The notes below the pieces were generated by a model. That model did no database searches, was not told where the DNA came from, and saw only the letters and a program-made list of their open reading frames with translations. From Artemia franciscana (lineage: Eukaryota; Arthropoda; Branchiopoda; Anostraca; Artemiidae), in NCBI RefSeq assembly GCF_032884065.1, contig NW_027062695.1, forward strand, positions 1 through 64,000: a DNA stretch of 64,000 nucleotides, in the 5' to 3' direction. The stretch's first letter is position 1; every line of letters begins with the position of its first letter. The translations under genes were made by a program, and so were the position numbers. This document shows, one piece after another, positions 1-12,417 of this stretch.

Positions 1-1
1 A

Positions 2-94
2 CATATGATGTCATTATTAGTACATACGGCTTTGTATATGCAGAGACAATGGGAAAGCCAAGAATGTTGTATATTCGCAATTTTTACGTAGTTT
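2..94 (+). repeat. Helitron-derived direct repeat, copy 1
   Basis: These 93 bp recur almost unchanged at 1035-1127, with about four differences. The segment contains the degraded 3' end of a Helitron helicase gene (the part encoding the final ..[13 protein letters not shown] residues) joined to Helitron 5'-type sequence carrying GTCATTATTAGTACATACGG. In copy 1 it runs directly into an internal helicase segment at about position 100, so it is a rearranged, internally deleted Helitron. Confidence 0.7.
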
Positions 95-110
95 AACTCC
101 TGCAGACGAA

Positions 111-949
111 ATGAATGCTTACCTAAAAAATTCTAATTTATGGGCACACGTAAAAATATTAAAATTAACTACAAATATGCGTGTCCGATTGCAAAACGAT
201 GACTCTGGTCAAACAGTAGACTCAATTTCAGGACGTATACAACTACCTGCTGATTTCTGTAATTTAGTGACGTCCAAAAATGAATTGATTGAAAAAGTAT
301 TTCCGAATATTCTAAAAAATTATAAAAATAATAAATGGCTAAGTGAAAGAGCGATTCTCGCACCCAAAAATATAGACGTCCACGAAATCAACAATATTGT
401 TTTGACCAAGATTCGAGACCAGGCAGTCCTTTACAAGTCAGTCGACACAGTTTTGGAACCAAATGAAGCGGTTAATTATCCATCTGAATTTTTAAATTCC
501 ATAGATCCTTCAGGGTTTCCACCACACGTGCTACAACTAAAAATAGGCGTACCAATAATACTTTTAAGAAATATCAACCCACCAAAGCTTTGCAATGGCA
601 CGCGACTTGCCGTAAAAAAACAATGGAAAACCTAATAGAGGCCACAATCTTGACAGGGCCTTATGAGGGTGAGGCTGTTCTTATTCCTCGCATTCCCATG
701 ATTCCAACGGATCTGCTTTTTCAATTTAAAAGATTGCAATTCCCAATTCGATTAGTATTTGCAATCACCATTAACAAAGCTCAAGGTCAATCATTAGAAA
801 AATGTGGTATAGATCTTAATACTGATTGTTTTTCCCATGAACAATTGTACGTTGCATGTTCGAGGGCCGGTAAACCTGACAAAGTATTTATATGCAGCGA
901 CAATTGGACAGCGAAGAATGTTGTATATTCGCAAGTTTTACGCAGTTAA
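111..949 (+). pseudogene. Helitron Pif1-like helicase, C-terminal part, frameshifted
   Basis: This is the C-terminal third of the Pif1-family helicase domain of a Helitron Rep/helicase protein, which unwinds DNA during rolling-circle transposition. Two overlapping frames carry it. The first (111 to about 614) shows EMNAYLKNSNLW and the LTTNMR motif. The second (from about 621 to 949) shows NLIEATILTGPYEGEAVLIP, then [20 protein letters not shown] (helicase motif VI region), then LYVACSRA. The break is at the A-run 614-620: seven A where eight would keep the reading V-K-K-T-M-E-N open, so one base has been lost. There is no Rep nuclease domain here and the 5' part of the gene is absent. It is a dead fragment with confident family assignment. 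Confidence 0.85.
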
Positions 950-960
950 TTTGTATTGTA

Positions 961-1410
<450 letters not shown>

Positions 1411-1429
1411 TAGAGAACAACTGAAAAAT

Positions 1430-1920
1430 CTAGACCATCAGACGTGACAAGACCGATCCGAGCAGCTATGGTAAGGGGTATCGAAAAAATCTAAAGTAAT
1501 GCTAAAAGAAAATGAATAACAAATAAATACAGTCAGAATACTTCCACCAGCAACAATTACAACAAGTCAAAAACAAAAGCGAAGAACAAAGAAATATACA
1601 GTTTGAAGAGAAGCGGCAGCAATAATTAAAACTACTCAAATACAAAAATGAAGAACAAAGAAATAGAGGGCTAAAAATATGCCAATATGAGAGGACAAGG
1701 AAATATGCGGTAAAAAGTTAAGCGACAAGGACAGTTACAAGCAATCACGAAAAAGCAAGTATCAGAATTTTTCATAAATGGAGTGAAAAACAAAGAATTG
1801 TGCTGTTAAAAGACAAGCGACAACAAAAATCTGAACGATTCAAAAACTAAAGTGAAGAAAGAAATATTACGTTAGAAGAACAAAGCCATCAACAAAGCCT
1901 TTGACGCCATTGAACAAAGC
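1430..1920 (+). pseudogene. Degenerate Helitron Rep N-terminal repeats
   Basis: A purine-rich stretch whose broken + frames repeat the pattern (N)EEQRNx..LE.., for example NEEQRNIQFEEKRQQ, NEEQRNRGLK and SEERNITLEEQ. Such Glu/Arg-rich repeats are typical of the N-terminus of animal Helitron proteins. Stops interrupt every frame. At the end, ACAAAGCCTTTGACGCCAT is duplicated in tandem (1896-1934). Assignment is by pattern only. Confidence 0.4.
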
Positions 1921-2059
1921 CTTTGACGCCATCAAAATGTGGTATTAAATCCAGTCTAATCTATAAAGATGACATAGATAACGCAACTGTTAATTACAAG
2001 TCATTGGGACCCTCTAACGTTCTATATGCTACCTGGGTAACTCTTCATTTTCAAAAGGA

Positions 2060-2935
2060 ACGAGTAGCAAATAAAGGTGACTCATTTGGAGGTGGCCACG
2101 TACAAAGAAAATCAATATATACAAGCTTACCTCGTGTCGAGGGCCGGCTTCGAAATCGGCTACATAGCTTTTTTTTCTTAACTGACATCGACAGTTTTGG
2201 CCACTCTAACGATCTAAAAAGGTAAAAACTTTCCAACAAAACCCTCAAGGGTTTATGTGCTCCCTGGGAAGCCTTCTATTTTCCCCAAGGAAGCAGTAGC
2301 AAACAAATCTGACTGATCTGGAGGTTGCTACTTGCAACGAGAATATACAAGCCTATCACATGCCGAGTGCTGAGTTCCGGCTTCGAAATCGGTTGCATTA
2401 TTTTATTTCTTCTTAAAACTGGCACTTCTGGCCACAAGAACGATCTAAATAGGTCACAACTTTAAGAAAGTATTGGCGTTTTTCCCAGGGTGGCTGTACC
2501 GAATCTGTCGTGAACCGTTTTGACATCAAGAAAAGGCTCAAATTGTCATCGATTAGAAAATAAACAACAATGAAAGTCCATATATAGAAGTTTGCCACAT
2601 GCCGAGTGCCGGGGCCCGGTGGCTCTATAGCATAAAAAAGAAAGAAAAACAGTTCAAAATAGGGATGAAACCTTTTTATTTACAGTGAATAGATATAAAA
2701 TTATTTAACTGGATATTTCGAACACATATACAGTGTTCATCATCAGCAGTAAAACTGCTGATGATAAAAGAAACATGCTGATGAAAGAAACATGACAGAA
2801 TAAACACCAGTAAGCTAAAAGGTTTAAATTTTCTGCGGTTAGAAGACAAACTACAATGAGAATCAAGGTATAGAAGCCTGTCGCATGGCGAGTGCCGGGA
2901 ACTGGCACGGAAGCCGCCAGGCTCCAGGTACTATA
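2060..2935 (+). repeat. Dispersed repeat family R1, four diverged copies in tandem
   Basis: Four diverged units of about 240-270 bp each end in a block resembling GAAGCCTGTCGCATGGCGAGTGCCGG (near 2120-2155, 2350-2390, 2580-2620 and 2870-2910). They include TGCGGTTAGAAGACAAAC upstream. Reverse-complement copies occur at 6820-7130 and related fragments at 8430-9130 and 48655-48890. No coding potential is seen. Confidence 0.6.
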
Positions 2936-2939
2936 TATA

Positions 2940-2940
<1 letters not shown>

Positions 2941-3014
<74 letters not shown>
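2941..3014. repeat. (TA)n microsatellite
   Basis: About 74 bp of alternating AT directly after the last R1 copy. Confidence 0.95.
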
Positions 3015-3015
<1 letters not shown>

Positions 3016-3529
3016 TTACTCCCTGTATAAACGAGCAATAATTCTATATGCATCTATGAATGTATGTATTGTTTCTCGAAAACGACTCCTATATATTTTC
3101 GGGAAAATTTGCATCCTGGGCTATTCTGGCCTAAGAAAATGATCTAGATAGGTCATAGATTTAGAAAATTTGTGAAAAACCTTAATTTTGAAGAAAAATA
3201 TTTATGTGAGTGATTTAAAATTATAATCAAGTAGTTGCAGGCATCAAGCCATGGCTAATTAGAGAAAAATTGGAGACAGATAGTCCGAGTGAGTGAGAGG
3301 CAAATCTGGCATAAACTCTTATTAGGATTGTACAAAGATGATGTAATTTTATTTGTTGATACATAAGTCTATCTATCATCCGTCTCTACATCATTCCTCG
3401 AACAGAACTATGGTAGATAGTCATAAAATTAAGGTGTGAAAGATTGGATTGATTTTCGGTTCAATATTGCAATTACGTTGTCACACTTGTCAAACTTAAA
3501 TGTAAAAAATGAAGATTTTTATGAATGGA

Positions 3530-4490
3530 GAAGTTTATATTAAATTGCTTAAAAAGCCAAAAACTGGTAATTGCACAAATATTTGCATATATTTTGACAA
3601 GGGATTACAACAATTCAAAGATCTAAAAAAAAGAAAACCGAAAGTTTGAAGCTTAGTGCATATCGCTATTAGAAATCGGACTTTCTGTATATAATATCTT
3701 TGAATAGATGTCAGTTTGAAAAGATATTTAACTGCGTAAAGAGACAAATAACTGGTAATTGCAAAAATATTTATATGTAGTTTAACAGGGGAATACAATA
3801 ATACAAAAATCTTAAAAGAAGACAAAGAGTTTGAAGCTTAGCAAAAATCGTTGTTAGAGAAACATCATTACCAAATTTCTCATCTTTTAAGTATAAGCTA
3901 TTTCTTTTTAAGATATTGAAAGAAGTTGAAAAATTTTACAAGTTCAGTTCAGAATCGCTAAAGTTATTATGTAAATTGCAAAAACATTTAAGTTTTCTGA
4001 GCAATAATTTTAATGTTTTTACTTCAAATTAAAAAAATACTCGAAAATTCAAAATTAGCTGTTTTTTTGGTTAGATAAAATCGACTCACTAGGTAATTAA
4101 ACTTACAGGTTTGAACGCAACCAGTTAAATAATATCAGTAGGAAGGTCCAAAAAACTAAATTTGCAATTATTACAAATGATAATTCTCTATTTTGACAAG
4201 GGACAACAATTCAAAATCCTTAAAAAAGAAAACCAAAAGTTTCAAGCTTAGTACATATTGTTGTTAGAAATTGGACTAGCTTCAATAATCTGATATCTTT
4301 GAAAAGAATCAGTATGAAAATGCACTAAATTGTGCAAAGAGCAAAAAACCGGTAATTGCAAAAATATTTGTATATATTTGAATAATGGATCAAAACAACT
4401 CAAAAACCTTAAAAAAAACATCTTGAACGCAACCAGTTATTTAATGTCAGTAGGAAGGCCCAAAAATGAAAATTTGCAATCATAGACAGA
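3530..4490 (-). repeat. Repeat family R2, left inverted block
   Basis: Several 190-300-bp units carry (A)CTGGTAATTGCAAAAATATT (near 3562, 3751, 4350) and AAAGTTTGAAGCTTAGT. The same units in reverse complement occur at 6720-7400, so this block and the right block flank the satellite array as inverted repeats. Frames through it are short and show no domain. Confidence 0.6.
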
Positions 4491-4559
4491 ACGATTGTAA
4501 AGAACGATGCCTAAGTAAGAGCCTAAGTAAAGATCGATATGGCCCGATATCGATATCGC

Positions 4560-6350
4560 CCATTTTAAGATTCAGAGCAATCTGACGGTGGATGCCCCCT
4601 CCTCCACACACAAACACTTTGTATTTTCCCGAAAGGCATCTGATAGAGTTTTGAGATGGCCAATCGATATTGTAGAAACGACGAAAAAAAGCTCATTTGA
4701 TTGGAAATTGAAAGGGCTAGTGCCCTCTTTAATAGTCAAAAGTGATTGGATGGCAACAAAACCCTCATCCCTCCCACACCCACCTTTCCCCCAAACATAT
4801 CCAATCAAAATTTTGAGAAACCCTTTTGCTAATCGTAATTGAAAGGTCCAGAAATTATATCTTTGAGGGTGACAACCCCCCACAGCCCTCGGGGCAAGGC
4901 TTATAGGTAATACCCTGGGGCATATAAGGTATATATAGGAAGGGTGATAGTAAAAACTCAGAAATATGCCCATTTGATTGGAAATCAGATGCTCTAGTGC
5001 CCTTTTTAAGATTCCGAGTGATCAGTGGGTGGAACCCCCCGTATCTTATATTTTCCCGAAATGAATCTGATAGACTTTTTGAGATGGCCCTTTGTTGTCA
5101 CAGAAACTTCGAAGAGAGCTCTTTCAATTGGAAAATGAAAGGGCTAGTGCTCTTTTTAATTGTGGAAAGTCATTGGAGGGCAAATAATCACCCTCCCACG
5201 CCCACCATTTCTTCCAATCCATCTAATCCAAATTTTTAGATAGTCATTTTGTTCAATGTAATTGAAAGGTCCGGAAATTATATCTTTGAGGATGACAACC
5301 TCCCCAGAGCCCTCAGTGCAAGGGTCGTAAGTTATGCCGTGGAGGCATATAGGGTATATATAGAAAGGATGAAGATCATATAAACTCCGGAGGGTAATTT
5401 TTGGATTGGTAATCAGAAGTTCTATGCCTTTTTTAAGATTGTAAGTGTAATTGGAGGGTGGATAACCCCCCACACCTTGTATTTTCCCGAAATGCATGTG
5501 ACAAAATCTTGTGATTGCCATTTGTTGTCGAAGGAACTTTCAAAATAGCTTATTCGATTGGAAATTGAAAGAGGTAGTGCTTGTTTTAATAGTCGAAAGT
5601 GACTAGAGGGCAACTAACCCCCTTCCTCTTCCAACATTTCTCAAAACACACCCAATCAAAATTTTGAGATTGTCATTTTGTTCTACATAGTTGGAAAGAC
5701 TGGAATTTATGTTCTTGAGACTGAAGCCACCCCCCCCCCCCCACAGTCCTTAGGGCAAGGTAAGGTATGCCCTTAGGGCATATAAGTTATATATAGAAAG
5801 GGTGATCGTATAAAATTCGGAGGGGGCTCGTTCGACTGGTAATCAGAAGTTCTAGTGCCCTTTTTAAGATTCAGAGTGATTGCAGGGTGGATAGCCCCCA
5901 ACCCTGAAACGCTGTATTTTCCCGGAATGCATCTGATAGAAATCTGGAGATGGCCATTTGTTGTAGTTGAGAGTTCAGAAAGAGCTCATTCAATGGGAAT
6001 TTCAAAGGCCCTGTACTCTTCTTAATAGTTGAAAGCCGTTGAAGGGCAACCAACTCGCCTCCATCGCCAACCATTTCCTCAAACATATCTAATCAAAAGT
6101 TTGAGATAGCCATTTTGTTAAACGTAGTTGAAAGATCCGGAAATTATGTCTTTGGGGATAACAACCCCCGTACAGCCCTCAGGGCAAGGGTTATAAGTTA
6201 TGGCCTGTTGGCATATAAGGTATGCATAGAAAGCGTGGTCGTATAAACTTTGAAGAGTGCTCATTGGGCTGGTGATCAGAAGTGTGCATCCAGTGAAAAT
6301 TTTGAGACAGCCATTTTATTCAGCATGGTAGAACGGTCCAGCAACTATTT
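4560..6350 (-). repeat. Satellite-like tandem array, monomer about 425-434 bp
   Basis: The anchor GCATATAAGGTATATATAG-like sequence occurs at about 4920, 5345, 5779 and 6211, giving steps of 425, 434 and 432 bp. Each monomer contains two related subrepeats of about 150 bp (each with AGTGCCCTTTTTAA.., a G-rich GAGGGTGG or GAGGGCAA block, then CATTTTGTT or CATTTGTTGT) plus a unique block of about 115 bp with GACAACCCCCCACAGCCCTC. Orientation here is opposite to the arrays at 11690-16065 and 57655-61450. Confidence 0.85.
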
Positions 6351-6719
6351 CTTTATGAATATTAGGCAAGTTAACCCTCCACAATTATCCTATTGGCCCA
6401 TCATGCTTTAGAACTAAATGTTACTTTAAGATAAATCAAAAGGTATTGTGTTAAATGGTTGCAAATAAGACACTTCAGCAATATATCGAGAACGACTGGG
6501 GGTATTAAGTTGAAACTTTTGGGATAGTACTTCTGCTATTACAACTTAAATAAATAAAAAGAGTTTAAGTGTTCCGAGGTTGTCAAAGAGCATAGATAGA
6601 ATCTTTTGGGAATGATTTTAAGTTTGATTTTTCAGGTCAACTTCCGAAGTCATAAAACTAGATTAAAAAATACTGTTTGTGTCAGGATTAGAAATTGGTG
6701 AAAAAGCAACCCGTACTAT

Positions 6720-7400
6720 GGATTTTTATAACCTTTAGTTTTCTTTTTTAAGCTTTTTGAATTGTTGTAACTCCTTGTCAAAATATAAACACATATTTTT
6801 GCAATTACCAGCCGCCGGGCCCCAACACTCGGCAAACAGCAGGCTTTTATATATGGTTTCTCATTTTCGCTCGTCTTCTAACCACAGACAATTTGAGACA
6901 ATTCGCTGTCTTTTCCTACTGAGTCTTTTCTAAGATATTTGATTATTAAAGCAAGTCTAATTTTTAACATCAAACTAACCTTCAAACTTTTGGTTTTCTT
7001 TTTTAAGGTTTTTGAATTGTTATAATCTCGTGTTAAGATATACAATAATGTTTTTCTAATTACCAGCCGCCGGGCCCCTACACTCGGCACCCGGCAGGCT
7101 TCTATATATGTATTCTCAATGTTGGTTGTCTTTTAACTGCAGGCAATTTGCTATCTTTTCATACTGTAGTCTTTTCAAAGATATTTGAAAAGAATTAAAT
7201 ACAAATATTTTTGTAATTACCAGTTTTTTGCTCTTTACACAATGTCATGTCTTCTCATACGTTGTCTGTTCAAAGATATTTGCTCATTGAAGCTAGCCCA
7301 ATTTTTAACAACAATATGTACTAAGCTTCAAACTTTTAGTTTTCATTTTTAAGGTTTTTGAAATGTTGTAATCCCTTGCCAAATAGAGAATCACCATTTA
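6720..7400 (+). repeat. Repeat family R2, right inverted block with R1 insertions
   Basis: Reverse-complement copies of the 3530-4490 block (for example GTAATTACCAGTTTTTTGC at 7216). Two units carry an R1 segment, CCGCCGGGCCCC..CACTCGGC, immediately after ATTACCAG (near 6805 and 7062). R1 and R2 are therefore parts of one composite repeat. Confidence 0.6.
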
Positions 7401-7403
7401 TAA

Positions 7404-7892
7404 TAACTAATTAAAAAAAAAATTCCAAAAGAAAAGTTTTTCAAACAAAATTAAAGAGATCCCTGAAGCCAAGAATGAGCTAAGATAAAGTCAAATATTC
7501 TTCCAAACGTAAAACCACCGCAAATCACTATAAACAAATAAATGAGATTACATTACATATGGCCGAGTCAAAGTTAAAACGAGCAAAAATTAAGACGAGT
7601 AGAGATGATAACCCTTATGGCTTCTTAAGACCCACAATTTACGCTTTACCAAAAAGAAAAATAAACAAACAAATGACCTTGGATTTTCAGTTATATTGAC
7701 ATGTATTGAAATTTCTTCGTCAAAGTTTTGATGATTTTTCATTTATCGATGCAAGAAAGGTGAAGATATTTCAAACGTATTTTATTTTCAGTAAAGCGCA
7801 AATTGTGCTTTGGTGGCTGAGAAGACATAGGGGTTATCAGCCCCACTCATGTTAATTTTTGCTCGTTTTGAGTTTGACTCTACTATCTATTG
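7404..7892. repeat. Fold-back repeat, family FB2
   Basis: The stretch AAAACGAGCAAAAATTAA..GATAACCC..GCTTCTTAAGAC (about 7575-7660) returns in reverse complement at about 7785-7880 (GAGAAGACATAGGGGTTATC..TTTTTGCTCGTTTTGAG). A second, colinear copy of the left part lies at 10990-11270 and a weaker one at 16920-17000. Confidence 0.6.
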
Positions 7893-8105
7893 AATTAAAA
7901 AAACAAGTTTTTTTTAACTGCAAGTAAGGAGCGACATTAAAACTTAAAACGGACAGTAATTGTTCCGTATATGAAATGGGCTGTCCCCCTCCTCAACACC
8001 TCCCTCTTTAAGCTAAAGTTTTTAATTGTTTCAGAATGTAGAGTTGTGACAAAGAGTCAAACTTTAGCGTAAAGAGCGAGGCATTGAGGAGGGGACAAGC
8101 CAATG
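7890..8105 (+). mobile_element. MITE-like fold-back element FB1, truncated copy
   Basis: Shares AAACAAGTTTTTTT..AAGTAAGGAGCGACATTA and TTTAGCGTAAAGAGCG with the nearly palindromic copy at 18386-18690, but the outer right arm is missing. Confidence 0.65.
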
Positions 8106-8399
8106 CAAGACAATGGAGGGGATAGTGTAAGAGCAACTTACATTCTTTTTCTTTGTGGTGCATATATCGTTTGGGTATCCGAGATGCATAAAAAATTATA
8201 TAAAAATGACTAATGAAGCCAAGCAGTTGAAGCGACCAGCATAGAAAAATGAGTGAGGTAATGACGAACGGATATAGGAGGCAGCAAAATTTGTAGCAAA
8301 AAGATAGGGGACACCGAGCATCACAATGAACCGCATATAAAGCTATAAGCGAAAATGATGCCAAAAAATATGCAGTTATATGATAAGTGACAGCGAGAA

Positions 8400-9230
8400 T
8401 CACATCGAATCATAAACGAAAATGATGTACAACAAAACTTGCGGTTAGAAGACAAATCACGATTATGATGGAAATGAGGAATGTGCTATTTTAGCGCCAC
8501 TCATAAAGCAGTAAGTAAAATTAATGCTTAGACTGTTGATATCCTCCAAGGAAAATACACATCCCATAAAAGTTAAAGCTCTGTGAAAGATAAACAGAAA
8601 GGAGGAATTTGAGTAACGCCAGAATTGCTTAATTTGATGGAAATTGTTGATTTACTACCGTATGACTTAAAACTAAAGAACATGGAACAATGGAACACGC
8701 CTGGTTGTTACTGAATTATGTAACAAAGTAATAAAAGCCAAAATAATTATTAAAGAAAAGTTAAAAAAGAAGTTTTTGCTATCTATGGTGTCATGTGACC
8801 TTATACAAAATAGTGAATGAATCGAAGCAGCTAAAGCAAAGGGTATAAAAAAATGGCTGAGATAATGATGGACGAAAATTAACTACAACTAATTTTGCGG
8901 TTAGAAGACATGTGACAACAAGCCTCACACCGAATCTAAACGGATATAATGCGCAAAGAAGTACGCGTGTAGAAGAAAAGCGACAGTGAGAATCACATCT
9001 TATCAAAAACAAAAAGAGTACGCATGAAAATTTGCACTGAGAAGACTTGTGAAAAGAAAATAGTAATAGATTGCAAGCGAAAATGATTCACAATGAAATC
9101 CGCGGTTATAAAATAAGCGACAGCGAGCATGATCGATCGAACAGGCGGCATTCGCCGCTTACAAAAATGGAAAGAAGTGGAATACTGAAAAGAGAACACA
9201 AAGAAAACAAAAATACAAAATGGAACATCA
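8400..9230 (-). repeat. Degraded R1-related repeats
   Basis: Three or more spaced occurrences of GCGGTTAGAAGAC.. and ..GACAGCGAGAATCACATC-like sequence (8402-8460, 8880-8930, 8990-9130). They are related to R1 but too diverged to give unit boundaries. No gene is seen here. Confidence 0.4.
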
Positions 9231-9589
9231 ATTAACAATGAGGAATATATTCTTCAACTAAATGATTTAACATGTTGTCTGAGATTTTGTTAAGGGCCCT
9301 TGAACGTGTTAATTACAAATTAACTTTATTTTAATAGTCGGGTCAGATACACTGTAGCTCGTTCAGAGCTCTGAATTGGAGAAGTACAGTGACAAACCAA
9401 GCGAAACTGTGCATAATTATAGTTCAGGGTATGTGGCTTAATCGGGTCAGCGATAGAAATAATCTACTATGAAGGTGAAAAAAGACAAAAAAAAAAAACA
9501 TATGGCGCAACAGAGGCACTAAACACACGAGCAAGCACATACTTCTCTACACTATATTTACAACAAATCACTTTACTCTATTCCGCTCT

Positions 9590-9722
9590 AATTGCGTCGT
9601 GAATGCATGCAACATTTGTGGTACTGAGAGAACGTATTTCGTTGCTAGGTAGATGCCAAGGTATTTCAACGAGTAAGATTGCATAACGCCCTGCTCATTT
9701 ACTTCCAGTGAATTCTCTGTTT
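9590..9722 (-). pseudogene. Possible LINE reverse-transcriptase fragment
   Basis: The - strand frame reads ..SYSLKYLGIYLATKYVLS.., resembling the KYLGI segment after the RT palm in many LINEs. It is a very short relic and the call is weak. Around it (9240-10429) nothing else is recognisable except intronic AT-rich DNA. Confidence 0.25.
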
Positions 9723-10429
9723 GAAAAGATCATTAAAAACGAACGCAGTTTTTTTTAAACATTCACAAATAAACCGGAGGTATTGCAAGCTTCAATAGAG
9801 AAACTCAAGCCTCTTATTTACCAGGTATCATGAGAGATGGCGCAATTAGAAATAACTGGGATTAACAGAGATGCTTACATAACTCTTTTAAGTAGTCGGA
9901 TAATATTGTTTACCATTTTCTGGATAACTATTTCCAACCATGTTATTTTTAATTAAATTCAACTGCGGTTCTATAAAATTCTAAGATAAAAGTTTTAAAA
10001 CTTTTATATTGTTTATTTGGGTTTTGTTCTTATTCTTTTTGAAAAGCCTTGTACAAAAAAGAACATTAAATTTCACGGAACAATCATTGACTTAAGTTTT
10101 TTCTTTATGTAATTTTTCCCGAACAATACTTCCTGAATTTTCAAAAACAATATTATGTTATTCAGCTTTTAAATTAAATTGGTTATTGGTATTAAACTCA
10201 CTAATAAGATTTTTTCTTCGTTCTACAAATCTTTTTACTTTGTTGTGCATTGTTTGTGAAAACATAACTAGCCGCAAAATCCTAACTTAAAGCTTTCTTC
10301 TTTATTCTGTTGGTGATGTTATCGCAGTCTTCATGGAACGCTTTTTGTGTATTTTTTGAAAAGTAAACAATTTTTAACAGAATATATGAATTTTTTTTTT
10401 CAATCAAGGGTTAACTTTTACTTTTTCAG

Positions 10430-10604
10430 GGCCAAATCAGTATACATGGGAGGTCAACTTGTGTATAGCCTAGGAATGGTTTTAATGGCAGCAACAAGAC
10501 ATAAAGCTGGTGTTATAATCTTTTCCTGTTCAGCTGGAATCATGTATTCGACTCTCTTCACAATGCCGTACATTCTGGTGGCACATTATCATGCAAATCA
10601 AGTG
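10430..10604 (+). CDS. SLC45-family sugar/proton symporter, penultimate exon
   Basis: SLC45 proteins are 12-TM major-facilitator transporters that move sucrose or other sugars with protons. The exon follows a polypyrimidine tract and CAG at 10427-10429. Its first base completes a codon, then reads AKSVYMGGQLVYSLGMV.., TRHKAGVIIFSCSAG and MYSTLFTMPYILVAHYHANQ. The PVYxGGQLxYSxGM and TxPYxLVAHYH patterns are characteristic of late transmembrane helices in SLC45. A donor GTCAGT follows GTG at 10602-10604, leaving phase 0, and the exon at 20719 begins in phase 0. Alternative donor: GTGGTC at 10602. The intron between the exons is 10.1 kb. Upstream exons were not recognised in 1-10429. Confidence 0.85.
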
Positions 10605-10635
10605 GTCAGTTATTGTTATTTAAATCTTATGAAGT

Positions 10636-10700
10636 CTTTCCTTTTAGAAGAAAAGACTCCTTTTCTTTTAGAAAAAAACTTTTTCTAAGGGGAAAGACTT
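10636..10700. repeat. Imperfect palindrome in the SLC45 intron
   Basis: TCCTTTTCTTTTAGAAAAA and TTTTTCTAAGGGGAAAG face each other around a short centre, giving a potential hairpin just inside the intron after the donor. Function is unknown; it could be chance in AT-rich DNA. Confidence 0.35.
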
Positions 10701-10989
10701 TTCTTTTATAAAAAAGGAGCTTATTTTAAATTAAGCACAATTTAATTTGACTGAAGCCAGTTGAAACTACCTCTGCCATTCTGGATAGTTCAGTCGTGCT
10801 AGGTCACATACGTCTTGTAAGATTCTGGAAAATATTGGACTTGATTCTATTTCGAAATTTATTTACTTTATGTTTTTTAGAATTGGCTAGCAAAATTCTA
10901 CTTCTGCTCATTTACTTAAAGAAAAAACGATAAAATAAAAGACAGAGCACTGAATAAAGAAAAGAATACTTACCTCCCGCAATACAAAC

Positions 10990-11270
10990 GGGCATAATAA
11001 AGTTAATTAGTTTAAAAAAAAATTCCACAAAACAAGTTTTTCAAAAAAAAAAATAAAGAGCTCCAATAAGCCAAGAATGAGCAAAAATAAAGTCATATAA
11101 TCTTCCAAGCGCAAAACTACCACAGATCAGCATCAATAAATAAATAAAACTCAAGACAAATAGAAATTACATTAAATAGCCAAGTCAAACTCAAAACGAG
11201 CAAAAATTAACATGATTAGGGTTGATGACCCCCATGCCTTCTCAAGACCAGAACACAATTTGCCCTTTAA
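10990..11270 (+). repeat. FB2 repeat, second copy (left part only)
   Basis: Colinear with 7404-7680: ATTCCA..AAGTTTTTCAAA, CCAAGAATGAG, AAAACGAGCAAAAATTAA, GATGACCCCCATGCCTTCTC. Confidence 0.6.
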
Positions 11271-12410
11271 TGAAAAAAAAAATAATAAAAACCGGGGATT
11301 GTCAGTTTAATTGAAGTATACGAAAACCTATTCGAAAACCTAAGGAAGTTTGGATTTTAAATTTCCCCACCTTGTCTTTACGAAATGAAGATTTTCGCCT
11401 CCCAGTTGAATTTTATGGTAATACGGACATAATCCCTTGATAAACCAATATTTAATTAAATACTTTTCGGCGGTATGTGTCATTAGTTAAATCCAACAAA
11501 GACCGCACAAAGTAACTAAAACCTTGTTTCAAACCTGTTTTCAAAAAGAAACAGTCTTGATAATTAAAAATTACTTAAAACTCAACTATTAAAAACCAAT
11601 TACAAAAAAAAACTTTGGTCCCAAACCGGAGCAAGCGGTCCCAGCCACAAATTCACCACTACGTCAGGGGGGCTTACACCCCCGCGTCCCACTGAATCTG
11701 CCACACATAACTATGGCGGGTTGAGATGCCAAATATCCCTAAAGACATCGTTGCTGGACCGTTTTACTATGCTGAACAAAATGGCTGTCTCAAAGTTTTG
11801 ACTCGATACGCTCAGAAAATGAAAGGGCTTGAAAAAAGAGATGTTTGTCCCCCAATCTCTTGTTATTCTTAAAAATGGCACTCAAACTTTTAATTTTAAA
11901 TCGAATTAGCTCTTTTAAAAGTGTCAAACGATATTTCTAGCTATTATAGAGTGGTGCTGCCTATGATATTGCTTATATGCCCTTTTGAAAACCTGCATGC
12001 CTACAGTTTTTTCTTTAATTGAAACTCCTAGACGTTCTCTAAGAGTTTCATACTAATACCTTAAGCGTTATTAGTTTCATTAACTGTAGTGGTAGCATTA
12101 AAAGTATTCATATAGTGCCTTCTGGCTAGTTCAAAATACAATCATACCCTTAAAGGTCTAAATTAATCATATAAATTAACATAATGTAAGTTGACAATGT
12201 GGGGCAGTTGACATCCCCATAATAGACAAGGCGTAAACAAAGACATAATTACTGGACGTTTCAATAATGCTGAACAAAATAGTTCGCTTAATATTTTGAT
12301 TGGAAGTGTTTTGGGGAATAAAGGAATTTAGGGGAGGCTTGTTGTCCTCCTTTCACTTTTGACTCTTAAAAAGGGCACTAGATCTTTCGACTTCCAATCA
12401 AAAAAGCCCC

Positions 12411-12417
12411 ATCCGTT
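12411..12417 (+). repeat. SINE target-site duplication, left copy
   Basis: ATCCGTT at 12411-12417 is repeated at 12731-12737 on the far side of the SINE. Confidence 0.7.

Noticed and set aside
3325..3400. Reverse-transcriptase-like LGLYKDDVILFVD
   Set aside because: Only one motif of about 13 residues with no supporting flanking motifs; too little to call a LINE.
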